Assembly (NCBI GenBank): GCA_030042755.1
Contig: JASHZC010000056.1
Coordinates: 1 to 19,060, forward strand
Source: Vulcanimicrobiota bacterium
GTDB lineage: Bacteria > Eremiobacterota > Eremiobacteria > Baltobacterales > Baltobacteraceae
DNA: 19,060 nt
Direction: 5' to 3'
Part shown: positions 7,608 to 15,600 of the stretch, one piece after another
How positions within the stretch are numbered: position 1 is the first letter of the stretch
How the letters are laid out: each line of letters opens with the position of its first letter
Notes under the pieces: model-generated
What the model was told of the DNA's origin: nothing
Database searches by the model: none
The model's input: only the letters and a program-made list of their open reading frames with translations
Translations under genes and position numbers: made by a program

Positions 7608-7799
7608 ATGGCGAAGCGCTGCGAAGTCTGCTCGAAAGGCCCCATGAGCGGCAACAACGTCAGCCACGCGATGAATAAGACGCGCCGCCGCTGGCTGCCA
7701 AACTTGCAGTCGGTCAAGGTCGACGTTGGCGGAACACACCGCACCGTCCGCGTTTGCACGCAGTGCCTGCGCTCCAAGCGCATCACTCGCGCGATCTAG
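7608..7799 (+). CDS. rpmB: 50S ribosomal protein L28
   Basis: L28 is a small structural protein of the large ribosomal subunit. The 63-residue product begins [20 protein letters not shown], contains [13 protein letters not shown], and ends with [12 protein letters not shown], the classic L28 pattern. Two CxxC pairs (Cys5/Cys8 and Cys50/Cys53) show it is the zinc-ribbon (C+) form. Many bacteria carry or switch to zinc-free paralogues under zinc limitation; no Zur-like site is evident here. It is the only plus-strand gene in the window, monocistronic in appearance, with its own promoter in the 146-base gap to fakA. Its stop is only three bases from the convergent stop of the next gene, and I see no terminator hairpin between them. 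Placement beside fakA is also found in Firmicutes. Confidence 0.97.
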   Translation: MAKRCEVCSKGPMSGNNVSHAMNKTRRRWLPNLQSVKVDVGGTHRTVRVCTQCLRSKRITRAI

Positions 7800-7802
7800 C
7801 GC

Positions 7803-8216
7803 CTACTCCAACACCGCCAGATCGTTAAGGAGCCGCGTAATCTCTTCGGGCTCTAGCGTAATCATGTATTCCAGTCGCACGTGCGAGCGCTCGATGCTCT
7901 TGAGCCCTACGGCGCAGAGCACCGGCCCCCGGCGACTTGGCGCGAACGAAAGATCGAACATCCCGCCAGAAAGAGAAAAGCTTCCCGCCGGCCCGTTTCC
8001 CGAATTGATCTGCGAGAGGTAGGCGCCCACCGAGCGTAACTCCTCGACGCGAATCGAAACCGGAAACGTCGCATCGACGGGCGGCGCGATCGCGCGAACG
8101 AAGCAGTCGAGCAGATCCATCCCTTCGGGCTCGGCTACCTCAGGATGAACGTATCCCGCAATCTGAATGGTGACAGATGGTTCGGTCTCGCCGATGCGGA
8201 TCGTTTGAGGGATCAT
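7803..8216 (-). CDS. Hypothetical protein, 137 aa, unrecognised
   Basis: I do not recognise this family with confidence. The protein has no signal peptide, membrane helix, cysteine cluster or nucleotide-binding motif. It reads as alternating short strands (for example SVTIQIAGYV, FPVSIRVEEL, GSFSLSGGMFDLSF, PVLCAVGL, VRLEYMITLE) ending in a short helix EEITRLLNDL, suggesting a small beta-rich cytoplasmic fold. The strand-helix rhythm loosely recalls WapI-type immunity proteins, but this is a weak impression. ATG at 8214-8216 is preceded by an AAAGGGG ribosome site five bases upstream, and it starts ten bases after the stop of the PdxK-like kinase gene, so it is probably the last gene of that operon. 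Its stop nearly touches that of convergent rpmB. Codon use and GC look like the neighbours, so I believe it is real. Confidence 0.7.
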   Translation of the reverse strand: MIPQTIRIGETEPSVTIQIAGYVHPEVAEPEGMDLLDCFVRAIAPPVDATFPVSIRVEELRSVGAYLSQINSGNGPAGSFSLSGGMFDLSFAPSRRGPVLCAVGLKSIERSHVRLEYMITLEPEEITRLLNDLAVLE

Positions 8217-8226
8217 CGGGACCCCT

Positions 8227-9177
8227 TTACCCGTAAATGATCTTGTGCTTCGGCGGAGCGAACTTCAGCCTCGGACCGTCGGAGGCGCTGGCTTTGAGTG
8301 CTTCCGCGCTCACGCTCGACCGCTCGCAAAATCGCATCGCCCGCTCGTCATCGAGTTGATAGCCGAGTGGATTCCATTTCGCTAGTGCCGCCACCGGATC
8401 GCAGCTGGACCCGCCGTAACTTGTCGTGTCGGCAACGGCGCGCGCGCTCAAGGCCGTTGCAAGCAGGGTCGAAGCAAATGCCGAGCCGCCAAGCGCAACG
8501 AATGCGGCCACCGAGGCGGCGAACACGTCGCCCGCACCGTGCGCTAGGAAGCGCGCGAACATTGGACCGTTGACCCGGTGATAATAATAGCCGTTGGTGA
8601 AGAGCGCGGTCATACGGTGTTTTTCAGGATCGCGTTCGAATGACGTCACGATCACGGACCCTGGGCCCATGTCGAAGATACCGTTTAGAAAGGCGTGCTC
8701 GCTCAGCTGTCGGTCGCCGGCTCCAAGCAACACCTCGGCTTCGAACCGATTTGGCGTAACGATTTGCGCGACCGGAACGAGCAATTCGCGGATCGCACGA
8801 GCCGTCTCTTCCGATACGAAAAGGCCTTTGTTGAAGTCGCCGATCACGGGATCGACGAGAACGACACCCTTATACTCTTTGATCGCGGTGGCAACCACGT
8901 CGACGTGCATCGGCTTGGGCAAGTACCCGACCTGCAACACGGCAGGACGCGCTCGGATTACGAATTCGACGTCACGTCGAAACTGCGCGATGTCGGTAAT
9001 CACGCTGGTACGGCCCGGAACGCCCGCATGAGCGTTTGCGAATTGCGACGGCGCGTGAACGACACGCGCGCCTAACGCATTGGCGACGGCGAACGTCGCC
9101 TGATTGCCGAGAAAACCAATCCCGACGCTGTTCTGTATGCTGCCAATCAGCGGTAACGATTGAACGTCGTCGATCAA
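8227..9177 (-). CDS. PdxK/PdxY-like pyridoxal kinase family protein
   Basis: This ribokinase-fold protein of 316 residues most resembles pyridoxal kinases, which phosphorylate pyridoxal or related hydroxymethyl-pyrimidine/pyridine alcohols with ATP. The N-terminus GSIQNSVGIGFLGNQA and the segment VVHAPSQFANAHAG parallel the PdxY opening, where a conserved histidine (here His50) follows the 'Q.SNH.G' type motif. TPNRFEAEVLLG at 141-152 and GAGDVFAASVAAF near 214-226 (catalytic Asp217) are the anion-hole and catalytic signatures. About 30 residues at the C-terminus, rich in Ser/Lys/Pro, extend past the usual end. The start is TTG at 9175-9177, overlapping the thiL stop as TTGA. Direct coupling to thiL raises the alternative that it acts on the thiamine pyrimidine (HMP kinase), as some PdxK-like enzymes do; the sequence alone does not decide. 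Confidence 0.8.
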   Translation of the reverse strand: MIDDVQSLPLIGSIQNSVGIGFLGNQATFAVANALGARVVHAPSQFANAHAGVPGRTSVITDIAQFRRDVEFVIRARPAVLQVGYLPKPMHVDVVATAIKEYKGVVLVDPVIGDFNKGLFVSEETARAIRELLVPVAQIVTPNRFEAEVLLGAGDRQLSEHAFLNGIFDMGPGSVIVTSFERDPEKHRMTALFTNGYYYHRVNGPMFARFLAHGAGDVFAASVAAFVALGGSAFASTLLATALSARAVADTTSYGGSSCDPVAALAKWNPLGYQLDDERAMRFCERSSVSAEALKASASDGPRLKFAPPKHKIIYG

Positions 9178-10166
9178 ATGATCCGTTCCTCTGGCGAGAA
9201 GTGGTCCCAGCCGGTGCGCACGATCGGTTCCTCACGCCCCTGGTTCACCATCACGACGCGCTCGTCCGCCCAAAATACGCCAAGCCGTTCGAGCGGCCGG
9301 CCGAAGCGCACGCGGAAACGACCGGCAAGGTGTTGGAACGCGCGCCCGTCTACTGCAACCAGCAATTCGAAATCTTCGCCCCCTGCCATGGCGTACGCAA
9401 CCGGATCGACGCACAGCGCGCGCGCAGCCTCTTGCGCGCACGGCGCAACGGAGACGCGGTCGATGCGTACGCCCACGCGGCTTGCGCGCGCGAGGCGGAG
9501 CAGATCGGTGGAGAGGCCGTCGGAGCAATCCATCATCGCGTGAACGTTCCGACTCGCGGCGAGCCACATGCCCTGCGCGACGCGCGGCTGCGGTGTGCGG
9601 TGCGCGTCGAGCGCCGCAACCGCGAGCTCCTGAGCGATCTTGACGCGCGCTTGCGCCACGTCCAAACCCGCACGGCTCGCACCAAGTGGACCGGTAACCG
9701 CGAGCACGTCGTTTGGCCGGGCGCCCGCCCGCGTCTTCACGTTGCTGGGACGCACTTCGCCAACGACCGTGATCGCAATCGAGAGCACCGGTGCTCGCAC
9801 CAAATCTCCACCGGCGATTTGTGCGCCGTACGAATTCGCGCATGCGGCCATTCCCGCGCAGCACGCGAGAATCTCCGCCGGCGCGCGATCCGCAGGAATG
9901 CCAAGCATGACCGTAGCCAACCGCGGGCGCGCACCCATTGCGGCAAGGTCGCTGAGATTCGCAGCCATCGCGCGCCAACCGATCTGTTCGTCCGACATCC
10001 ATGCTCGCGAGAAGTGAACGTTCTCGATCAGCGCGTCGCTCGAAATCGCGCTGCGATGCGAACGCGAGGGCTGCCACACCGCAGCGTCGTCTCCGATCCC
10101 GATGAGTACGCGCGAGGTACCGCCCTGCAGCGCGGCGATCGCCGCTACGAGCTCGTCTTCATTCAT
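9174..10166 (-). CDS. thiL: Thiamine-monophosphate kinase
   Basis: ThiL phosphorylates thiamine monophosphate to thiamine diphosphate, the active cofactor. The 330-residue protein has the AIR-synthase-like fold signatures: GIGDDAAVW at 23-31 (metal-binding Asp26/Asp27), SDALIENVHF, GWRAMAANLSDLAAMGARP, AGGDLVRAP, DCSDGLSTDLLRLA and the late AGGEDFELLV. All acidic ATP/Mg positions are kept. In the SDALIENVHF segment Asn replaces the Gly usual in 'T.D.LvEGvHF', a mild deviation. The ATG overlaps the rpe stop (ATGA), and the thiL stop overlaps the TTG of the PdxK-like gene. In Bacillus the gene after rpe is thiN, a thiamine pyrophosphokinase; here a different enzyme making the same end product takes that position. 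Confidence 0.95.
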   Translation of the reverse strand: MNEDELVAAIAALQGGTSRVLIGIGDDAAVWQPSRSHRSAISSDALIENVHFSRAWMSDEQIGWRAMAANLSDLAAMGARPRLATVMLGIPADRAPAEILACCAGMAACANSYGAQIAGGDLVRAPVLSIAITVVGEVRPSNVKTRAGARPNDVLAVTGPLGASRAGLDVAQARVKIAQELAVAALDAHRTPQPRVAQGMWLAASRNVHAMMDCSDGLSTDLLRLARASRVGVRIDRVSVAPCAQEAARALCVDPVAYAMAGGEDFELLVAVDGRAFQHLAGRFRVRFGRPLERLGVFWADERVVMVNQGREEPIVRTGWDHFSPEERII

Positions 10167-10819
10167 TCGTTAGCGAGACGGCGCATTTCACGCACCGTCG
10201 ACGCCGGATCGGCCGTACCGAAGATGCTCGATCCCATGACGATTGCGTTTGCGCCCGCGCGGACCACACGTTGAATGTTTGCCGAACCGACGCCGCCGTC
10301 AACTTCTAAAATGCACGACGGATTGCGCGCGTCGATCAAGGCTCGCGCCTCGCGCAATTTCTCGAGCGAGCGCGGAATGAACGCTTGCCCGCCAAACCCT
10401 GGATTGACGCTCATAATTAGGACGAGATCGCAATCTTCGATGATGTCTTGAAGCATTTCCACCGGGGTCTGCGGACAGAGAGAAATACCGGCTTTAGCGC
10501 CGAGCGTGCGAATGTGCGTAAGCAGTCGCTGCGCATGCGAGGTCGCTTCATAGTGAAAGGTGATGATGTCGGCCCCCACCGCTCGAAACTCGTCAACGTA
10601 GCGTTCGGGCTCGACGATCATAAGGTGCGCGTCGAACGTCAGTGGTGAGAGCTTGCGAAGATCGCCGATGATCTTCGGGCCCCAGGTAAGGTTGGGCACG
10701 AAGCGTCCGTCCATGACGTCCAAGTGCAAGTAATCGGCACCACCGGACTCGACGGCGGCGATTTGTTCGGCAATGCGCGCGAAGTCGGCGGAGAGCAGCG
10801 AAGGCGCAATGGCAACCAC
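10163..10819 (-). CDS. rpe: Ribulose-phosphate 3-epimerase
   Basis: Rpe interconverts ribulose 5-phosphate and xylulose 5-phosphate in the pentose phosphate pathway, which also feeds the MEP pathway and thiamine-dependent transketolase. From the chosen GTG the protein has 218 residues, the normal length. It shows the TIM-barrel motifs VVAIAPSLLSADF, LHLDVMDGRFVPNLTWGP, DAHLMIVEPERYVDEF, SVNPGFGGQAF and EVDGGVG, with the metal-binding His/Asp residues in place. The frame stays open far upstream (to 11263), but that part lies inside the PASTA gene and lacks Rpe homology. The GTG at 10817-10819 shares one base with the PASTA stop (TAGTG) and is preceded by a GGAGG ribosome site about six bases away. 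Its stop overlaps the thiL start. Confidence 0.95.
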   Translation of the reverse strand: MVAIAPSLLSADFARIAEQIAAVESGGADYLHLDVMDGRFVPNLTWGPKIIGDLRKLSPLTFDAHLMIVEPERYVDEFRAVGADIITFHYEATSHAQRLLTHIRTLGAKAGISLCPQTPVEMLQDIIEDCDLVLIMSVNPGFGGQAFIPRSLEKLREARALIDARNPSCILEVDGGVGSANIQRVVRAGANAIVMGSSIFGTADPASTVREMRRLANE

Positions 10820-11907
10820 TATCGGCCTCCAGGCGTGGGTGAAGATGCAGGTGAGGAGCGCGGGGACGATTTTCCTTCGTTGTAGATCACGGGAGGCTCT
10901 TCGCCCAAACGCGTTTCGCCGACAAGCGCATTGTCCACGTACAGATCGACGACCGACGTCCCGAGCGCCGTTATCGTGAAGTCGAGTTTCTGTCCCGGCT
11001 GCGCGTAGGCCCGATAGGCATCGTATTGTCCGGTCGCATCGCGTACGCGCACCACGACGGCGACCGACTTCCCCGACGTTGGGTTCGCCGGCGCCGGTAT
11101 CGATGCGAGAACGTGCACTTGCCGGAGAAGATACCCCGACTCGTCCGGACCAGCGCTCACTTGCAACGAGACTGGCTCGAACGACGAAATTCGCGTGCCC
11201 GGCGCGATCGACTGCCGCGCTACGACACCATGTTTGGGTCCACGAGCGCCAAGCGGCGTCCACACGATCTGGCCTATGTCAACACCGGCAGTCGCCGCCA
11301 TCAACCGTGCCTGATCGATCTGCGTGCCGACAAAATCGGGAACGCGTGCGATCGCGGCCCCGCCCTTGCTGATGACCAGATTGACGGTTTGCCCTTCGAC
11401 CACGTCGGAAAGCGGCTGTGGATCTTGTTCGATCACGTGGCCGGCTGGAATCAAATCGCTTTTGACCGAGTTCACGCGGCCAAGTTGGAGCTTCGAGCGT
11501 GCGAGGTCGAGAATGACCTCGCGCATCGATTGGTAGCGAAGGTCGGGCATCTGACTCGATACGATGCCATCGCTAACGACGAAGTCGATTTGCCTTCCGG
11601 CGCGGACAGCCGTACCCACGATCGGACGCTGGTTCATTACCGTGCCTTTCGGATAGCGATCGCTGGTGGAATGATCGACTACTTGCGGCAGCAGATTCAT
11701 TTGCTGCGCGGCCGCAGTTGCATCGCTCACCGACTGCCCAACGAACGAGGGAACCGTAATCGTACTCGCCGGAGGCATCAAGAAAAGATAGATCTGATGG
11801 CCGAACCAGACCAATACACCGACGAATGCCGCTAGGACGATCGGAAAAATCCATTCGCGCGGGACGTACTCGTGAAGGAGTTCCCGCCATTCGTCGGTTT
11901 GTTTCAG
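10819..11907 (-). CDS. Membrane-anchored triple-PASTA protein, no kinase domain
   Basis: The protein (362 residues from the start chosen) has a short cytoplasmic N-terminus with a charged patch, one membrane helix at about 19-44, and three extracytoplasmic PASTA repeats at about 49-114, 115-182 and 183-253. PASTA marks are ITVPSFVGQS, MPDLRYQSMREV and VPDFVGTQIDQA, each with the later '.G..V..Q.P..G' strand pattern. A beta-rich domain (257-343) and a Ser/Pro tail end the protein. PASTA domains bind peptidoglycan fragments in PrkC/PknB kinases and some PBPs; neither catalytic domain is present. The first ATG/GTG/TTG in frame is the TTG at 11814, which would delete half the membrane helix. CTG at 11905-11907 overlaps the yebC stop (CTGA) and has GGAGG seven bases before it, so I prefer it. 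rpe follows, as downstream of prkC-rsgA in Bacillus. Confidence 0.85.
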   Translation of the reverse strand: MKQTDEWRELLHEYVPREWIFPIVLAAFVGVLVWFGHQIYLFLMPPASTITVPSFVGQSVSDATAAAQQMNLLPQVVDHSTSDRYPKGTVMNQRPIVGTAVRAGRQIDFVVSDGIVSSQMPDLRYQSMREVILDLARSKLQLGRVNSVKSDLIPAGHVIEQDPQPLSDVVEGQTVNLVISKGGAAIARVPDFVGTQIDQARLMAATAGVDIGQIVWTPLGARGPKHGVVARQSIAPGTRISSFEPVSLQVSAGPDESGYLLRQVHVLASIPAPANPTSGKSVAVVVRVRDATGQYDAYRAYAQPGQKLDFTITALGTSVVDLYVDNALVGETRLGEEPPVIYNEGKSSPRSSPASSPTPGGR

Positions 11908-12641
11908 GTGAGCGCCTCCAACGCGGCCTCGCTCACGCTAAGATTGCTAAAGACGTGCTGTACGTCTTCGTGTTCTTCCAGCAGGTCGAGGAATGACAGC
12001 GCGGCTGCCAGAGCTTCGCCTTCCGGTTCGGTCGTCTGTTTCGCGCGTACGCCGAGATACACGTCGGAAATCTTGAGTCCGGCAGCGCGTAATGCTTCTC
12101 GCGCGGCAGCAAGCATCGCGGGTTGAGTGTACACGTATGCCTGCGATTCGCTGTATTCGACATCGACAACGCCGTCGACCAGCGCGGCTTCGGTGAGGGC
12201 GTCTTCGGATTTTCCTTGCGGATCGATTTCGACGATCCCGACCGCGTCGAACATCCACCCGACGGACCCGGTCTCGCCGAGCGAACCACCGTGCTTGCTG
12301 AAGACGAAGCGCAGTTCGCCCGCCGTGCGATTGCGGTTATCTGTTGCTGCATCGACAACGACCGCAAGGCCGTGGGGTCCATGGCCCTCGTAACGGATCT
12401 CCTCGATCTCCTTCTCGCCCGCGCCGCCGGCACGCGCGATCGCCCTTTTTACGTTGTCCGAGGGCATGTTGCTTTCGCGCGCCTTTTCGATCGCAAGCTT
12501 CAAACGATGGTTTGATTCGGGATCGCTGGATCCCGATTTTACCGCGAGCGTGATTTCACGGCCCAGCTTGGTAAAAAGTGCCCCTCGCTGCGAATCCGTC
12601 TTGGCTTTGTCGAGTTTGATATTTTGCCACTTCCGGCCCAT
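11904..12641 (-). CDS. yebC: YebC/PmpR/TACO1 family protein
   Basis: The 245-residue protein is a standard member of the YebC family, long annotated as transcriptional regulators and more recently linked to translation, including relief of ribosome stalling. It begins MGRKWQNIKLDKAKTD, continues RGALFTKLGREITLAVKSG, and has the family segments NMPSDNVKRAIARA, YEGHGPHGLAVVVDAATDNR and FSKHGGSLGETGSVGWMFD. The last leads into an acidic C-terminal domain. The ATG at 12639-12641 has a GAGGA ribosome site seven bases upstream. A 53-base gap separates it from the glycosyltransferase gene, with no clear promoter or terminator. Its TGA stop overlaps the CTG start of the PASTA gene. In other genomes yebC often precedes ruvC; here the neighbour is different. 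Confidence 0.95.
   Translation of the reverse strand: MGRKWQNIKLDKAKTDSQRGALFTKLGREITLAVKSGSSDPESNHRLKLAIEKARESNMPSDNVKRAIARAGGAGEKEIEEIRYEGHGPHGLAVVVDAATDNRNRTAGELRFVFSKHGGSLGETGSVGWMFDAVGIVEIDPQGKSEDALTEAALVDGVVDVEYSESQAYVYTQPAMLAAAREALRAAGLKISDVYLGVRAKQTTEPEGEALAAALSFLDLLEEHEDVQHVFSNLSVSEAALEALT
11915..11919 (-). promoter_or_regulatory. Ribosome binding site deciding a CTG start
   Basis: GGAGG on the minus strand lies inside the last codons of yebC and seven bases before the CTG at 11905-11907. No ATG, GTG or TTG lies in frame between this site and the TTG at 11814, about 100 bases away. The strong site at proper distance is the main reason for placing the PASTA gene start at CTG. Confidence 0.6.
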
Positions 12642-12694
12642 CTGTCTGTCCTCACCATTTGCTTATCGAACCCGCCCCGCGACGCCTTTTTGCG

Positions 12695-15600
12695 TTACCC
12701 GTACGGGCCAATGATCCAGGTTGGCAGCCACATCCGCTCGTGCCATTCATTCCAGGTGATCGGTATGGACGCCAAAATCGGATAAAAGAATATGAACGCC
12801 GAGCCGATCAGCACGACGGTCGCGACGACTCCCGCCATCGCCCAGCGGCGTGCACCGACGTCCGCGTCTTTGAATCGCAACCAAAGCTGCTGCAAGATGA
12901 TGGCGTTACACAGACAGATGAGCGGTATGTCGACGTAGAAATGGTAGGCGAACGTGATGCGCGGCGACCTCATCCAAGGCAGCCACTGCAAGAGGTAGGT
13001 CAAGACGATCAAGGCGTAGGCCTTGTTTTTTCGCCTCCACGCCAGCACGGCAACGATCGGAACGCTCACCAATCCCAGCCACATGTTCAGTGGATTGGGC
13101 ATCGACGTGATTTCCTCGACGCAGCAGCCGTTCGGGTCCTGCTTGTTCGCGCGATGGTCCTCGTAATAATACGCCACCGGAATGTAATCGATCGGCCACT
13201 GGTACCAATACGACGAATACGGATGCTTTGCGACGAGTTTGTCGTGATACTCGAACATCGTGTATTGGCGATACACGACGTCGTTGAAGTTGTGAATCTC
13301 ATTCGGGTCCGGCGAGTGGCGCACCAGATCCGGCACCCAGACCAGTGCGTAAACCGTCGCGCTTATGAAGAGAATCGTCGCCAGCGCTCCGTCGAGCCGA
13401 AAACCGCGCGGGTTGCCCCACAACGCTGGGCCGCGCTCGGCGAAATAGCGCTGCAGCCACACGAAGATCAGAACGCAGAAGCTGACTCCGAAGCCCATGA
13501 CGCCGTACCACTTGGAGCTGACAAGCAGCCCCAGCGCGATCGTGAACACGATCAGCCAAAGCGTGGCCGAGGAGCCTTTCTCGCGCGCATCCCCGACGCG
13601 AATTTCGTTGTTTTCGTATTTCGCCTCGGCCTCGGGCGTCTCGTACGTCACGCTTGGCTCCGGTCGATACGCAATCGAGTACGTATCGCCGGCGTAGACC
13701 AGTGCACCCGCGCGGTTTTGCGACACCGCACCGGCAGTAATTTTAGCCTTGCCGCCGGCGGTTTCGATCCGGCCCCCGTCAAGCGTATAGAGCGTGCGGT
13801 TTGCTCCCCGTACGAGCGCCAGCGAACCCTCCGGAAACGTGTATTCCGTCGCGCCGTCGGCGAACCACCGTGGCAGCAGCCAATAGCGCCAACCAACGTA
13901 TTTCAAGCAGGCAACGTACAGTCCAACGATGACGCTTGAAGCCGCATCGAGATGCCCGGGTGGATGGAAGTGGCTCCAGATCAGGTTCCAAATCAACACC
14001 ACGATGGCGCCCGAAACGATCGATGCTGCTACCGCCGAGGCGAAGGCCCACGGTGGAATCACCGTGTGTGCCCTCATTTCCACCTGCGACGCAATCCAAA
14101 ACCGGTAGAACGCATAAACGGCCGCCAGCGAGAAGACGACGACGAATCCCTCGGGCGTTGCAATGCGCGACTGCACGAAATGCATGCCGTCCGTCATCAA
14201 GAAGAACGCCGCAATCGAGGAGAAGACGATCGAGCCCGTAACGCGTTTGGCAAAGGCATAGAGCAGCATCACGACGATCGCGCCGAACACGACGTCGAGG
14301 AAGCGCCAGCCGAACGAGTTGTCGCCGTGCGCCAGCCCACCGAACATCATCACCGAGAGCGTCACCAGCAGCTTCGAGAATGGCGGGTGCGTATTCTCGT
14401 AGATCCGCATGTTGCGGAGATATTCTTCGGCTGCACGCGCAAAATAGATCTCGTCGAAGATCTTGGTAGGGGGATACCAATAACGTATGTATGAGAGCAG
14501 GAAGCTCGCCACGCCGAACACGCTCATGACCAGGTAGTCGAGCGCATTCATCACGCTCAAGCCTTCGCGCGGATCGTAGTAGGCGCGCGTTTCGTAGGCT
14601 TGAGGTACATCGCGCTCGTCGCGCTCGATCTTTTGCTCGCGCCGCGACACTGCTTCGGCCGGCTCTGGCGCAGATCCGAGATAGGTATAGCCTAAAACGA
14701 AGAACGTGCCGACGGCAATCAACGCGTAGAAGTGCGTGAGCGCTCCCCACATGTTGTACGCGTCAACCCCCGGCGTCGGATGGTTCACGAAAGCGAGATA
14801 CTGCAGCGAATAGACGAGGTTGGCGAAGAGCACCACGGTGAGGGCAATCGCTCCCCAGAGATAGCGGCGCGCGATCGGGATGCACGCGATGCAGAACGTG
14901 ACCGCATCAAAGCTATAGCGTTCGTGCATCCGCGTCGAGAGAATGAAGAACGCAAGCAATGAAAGCGTGGCGGCCTCCATCAGGGCCGCATTGGTGCGCT
15001 CTTGCAAATAGCGCCACACGATCAGCGCGACTGCAGCTACCAGCAATGCGATGCCCCACGCGTACTGCGGAAACTGCACTCCCCAGAAGCCGATCGACAG
15101 AGCGTCCTTCTGCCACATCTCTCCCTTGATCGCCCACAGGTTGAATGCGTTCACGGAATTGTCGGGGTAGACGCTCGAGCCAAACTCGTAGCGTTGGAGC
15201 AGCCATTGAAGCGCCGCGATTGGATTCGCCGTGGGATGGAACGGCAGCACGATCAGGATCGTGAAGACGATCGACGCCGCAATACCGATTGCAGTGGCAA
15301 TCAATCGGTCGCGCAGTCGCGAGCGATCGGCGAAGGCGAACGCAACCATGAGCGCGATCAACACCGACGCTTGAGGTTTGATCAGCAGCGAGTACGCGAG
15401 GGTGACCCAGGCAGCGGGGATGTAGCGCGAGATCCGCCCGGGCGCCTCATCGGTGCTCTTTAAGAGGAAGTAGAATGCCAGCAATGCCAGTCCGGCAGCG
15501 ATCGAGTCGACTTGGCCCCAATCCGCCGACGTCATGATCGTAGCCGGGTTCAAAATGTAGATCGCCGCCGCGCCCAGCGCAATTGCCGGTTTGGCGAACC

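Noticed and set aside
9036..10274. Plus-strand open frame of 412 residues opposite thiL
   Set aside because: It is Arg/His-rich and without domains; the minus-strand thiL is unambiguous.
10820..11263. N-terminal extension of rpe
   Set aside because: It overlaps the PASTA gene, shows no epimerase homology, and the GTG at 10819 has a good ribosome site and gives the family length.
12698..12715. Palindrome CCCGTACGGG near the end of the GT-C gene as a terminator
   Set aside because: The stem is too short and lies within the last codons; the A-run that follows on the minus strand would give no U tract.
12659..13939. Plus-strand open frame of 426 residues opposite the GT-C fusion
   Set aside because: It is a shadow frame with charged low-information composition, and the opposite strand encodes a clear membrane protein.
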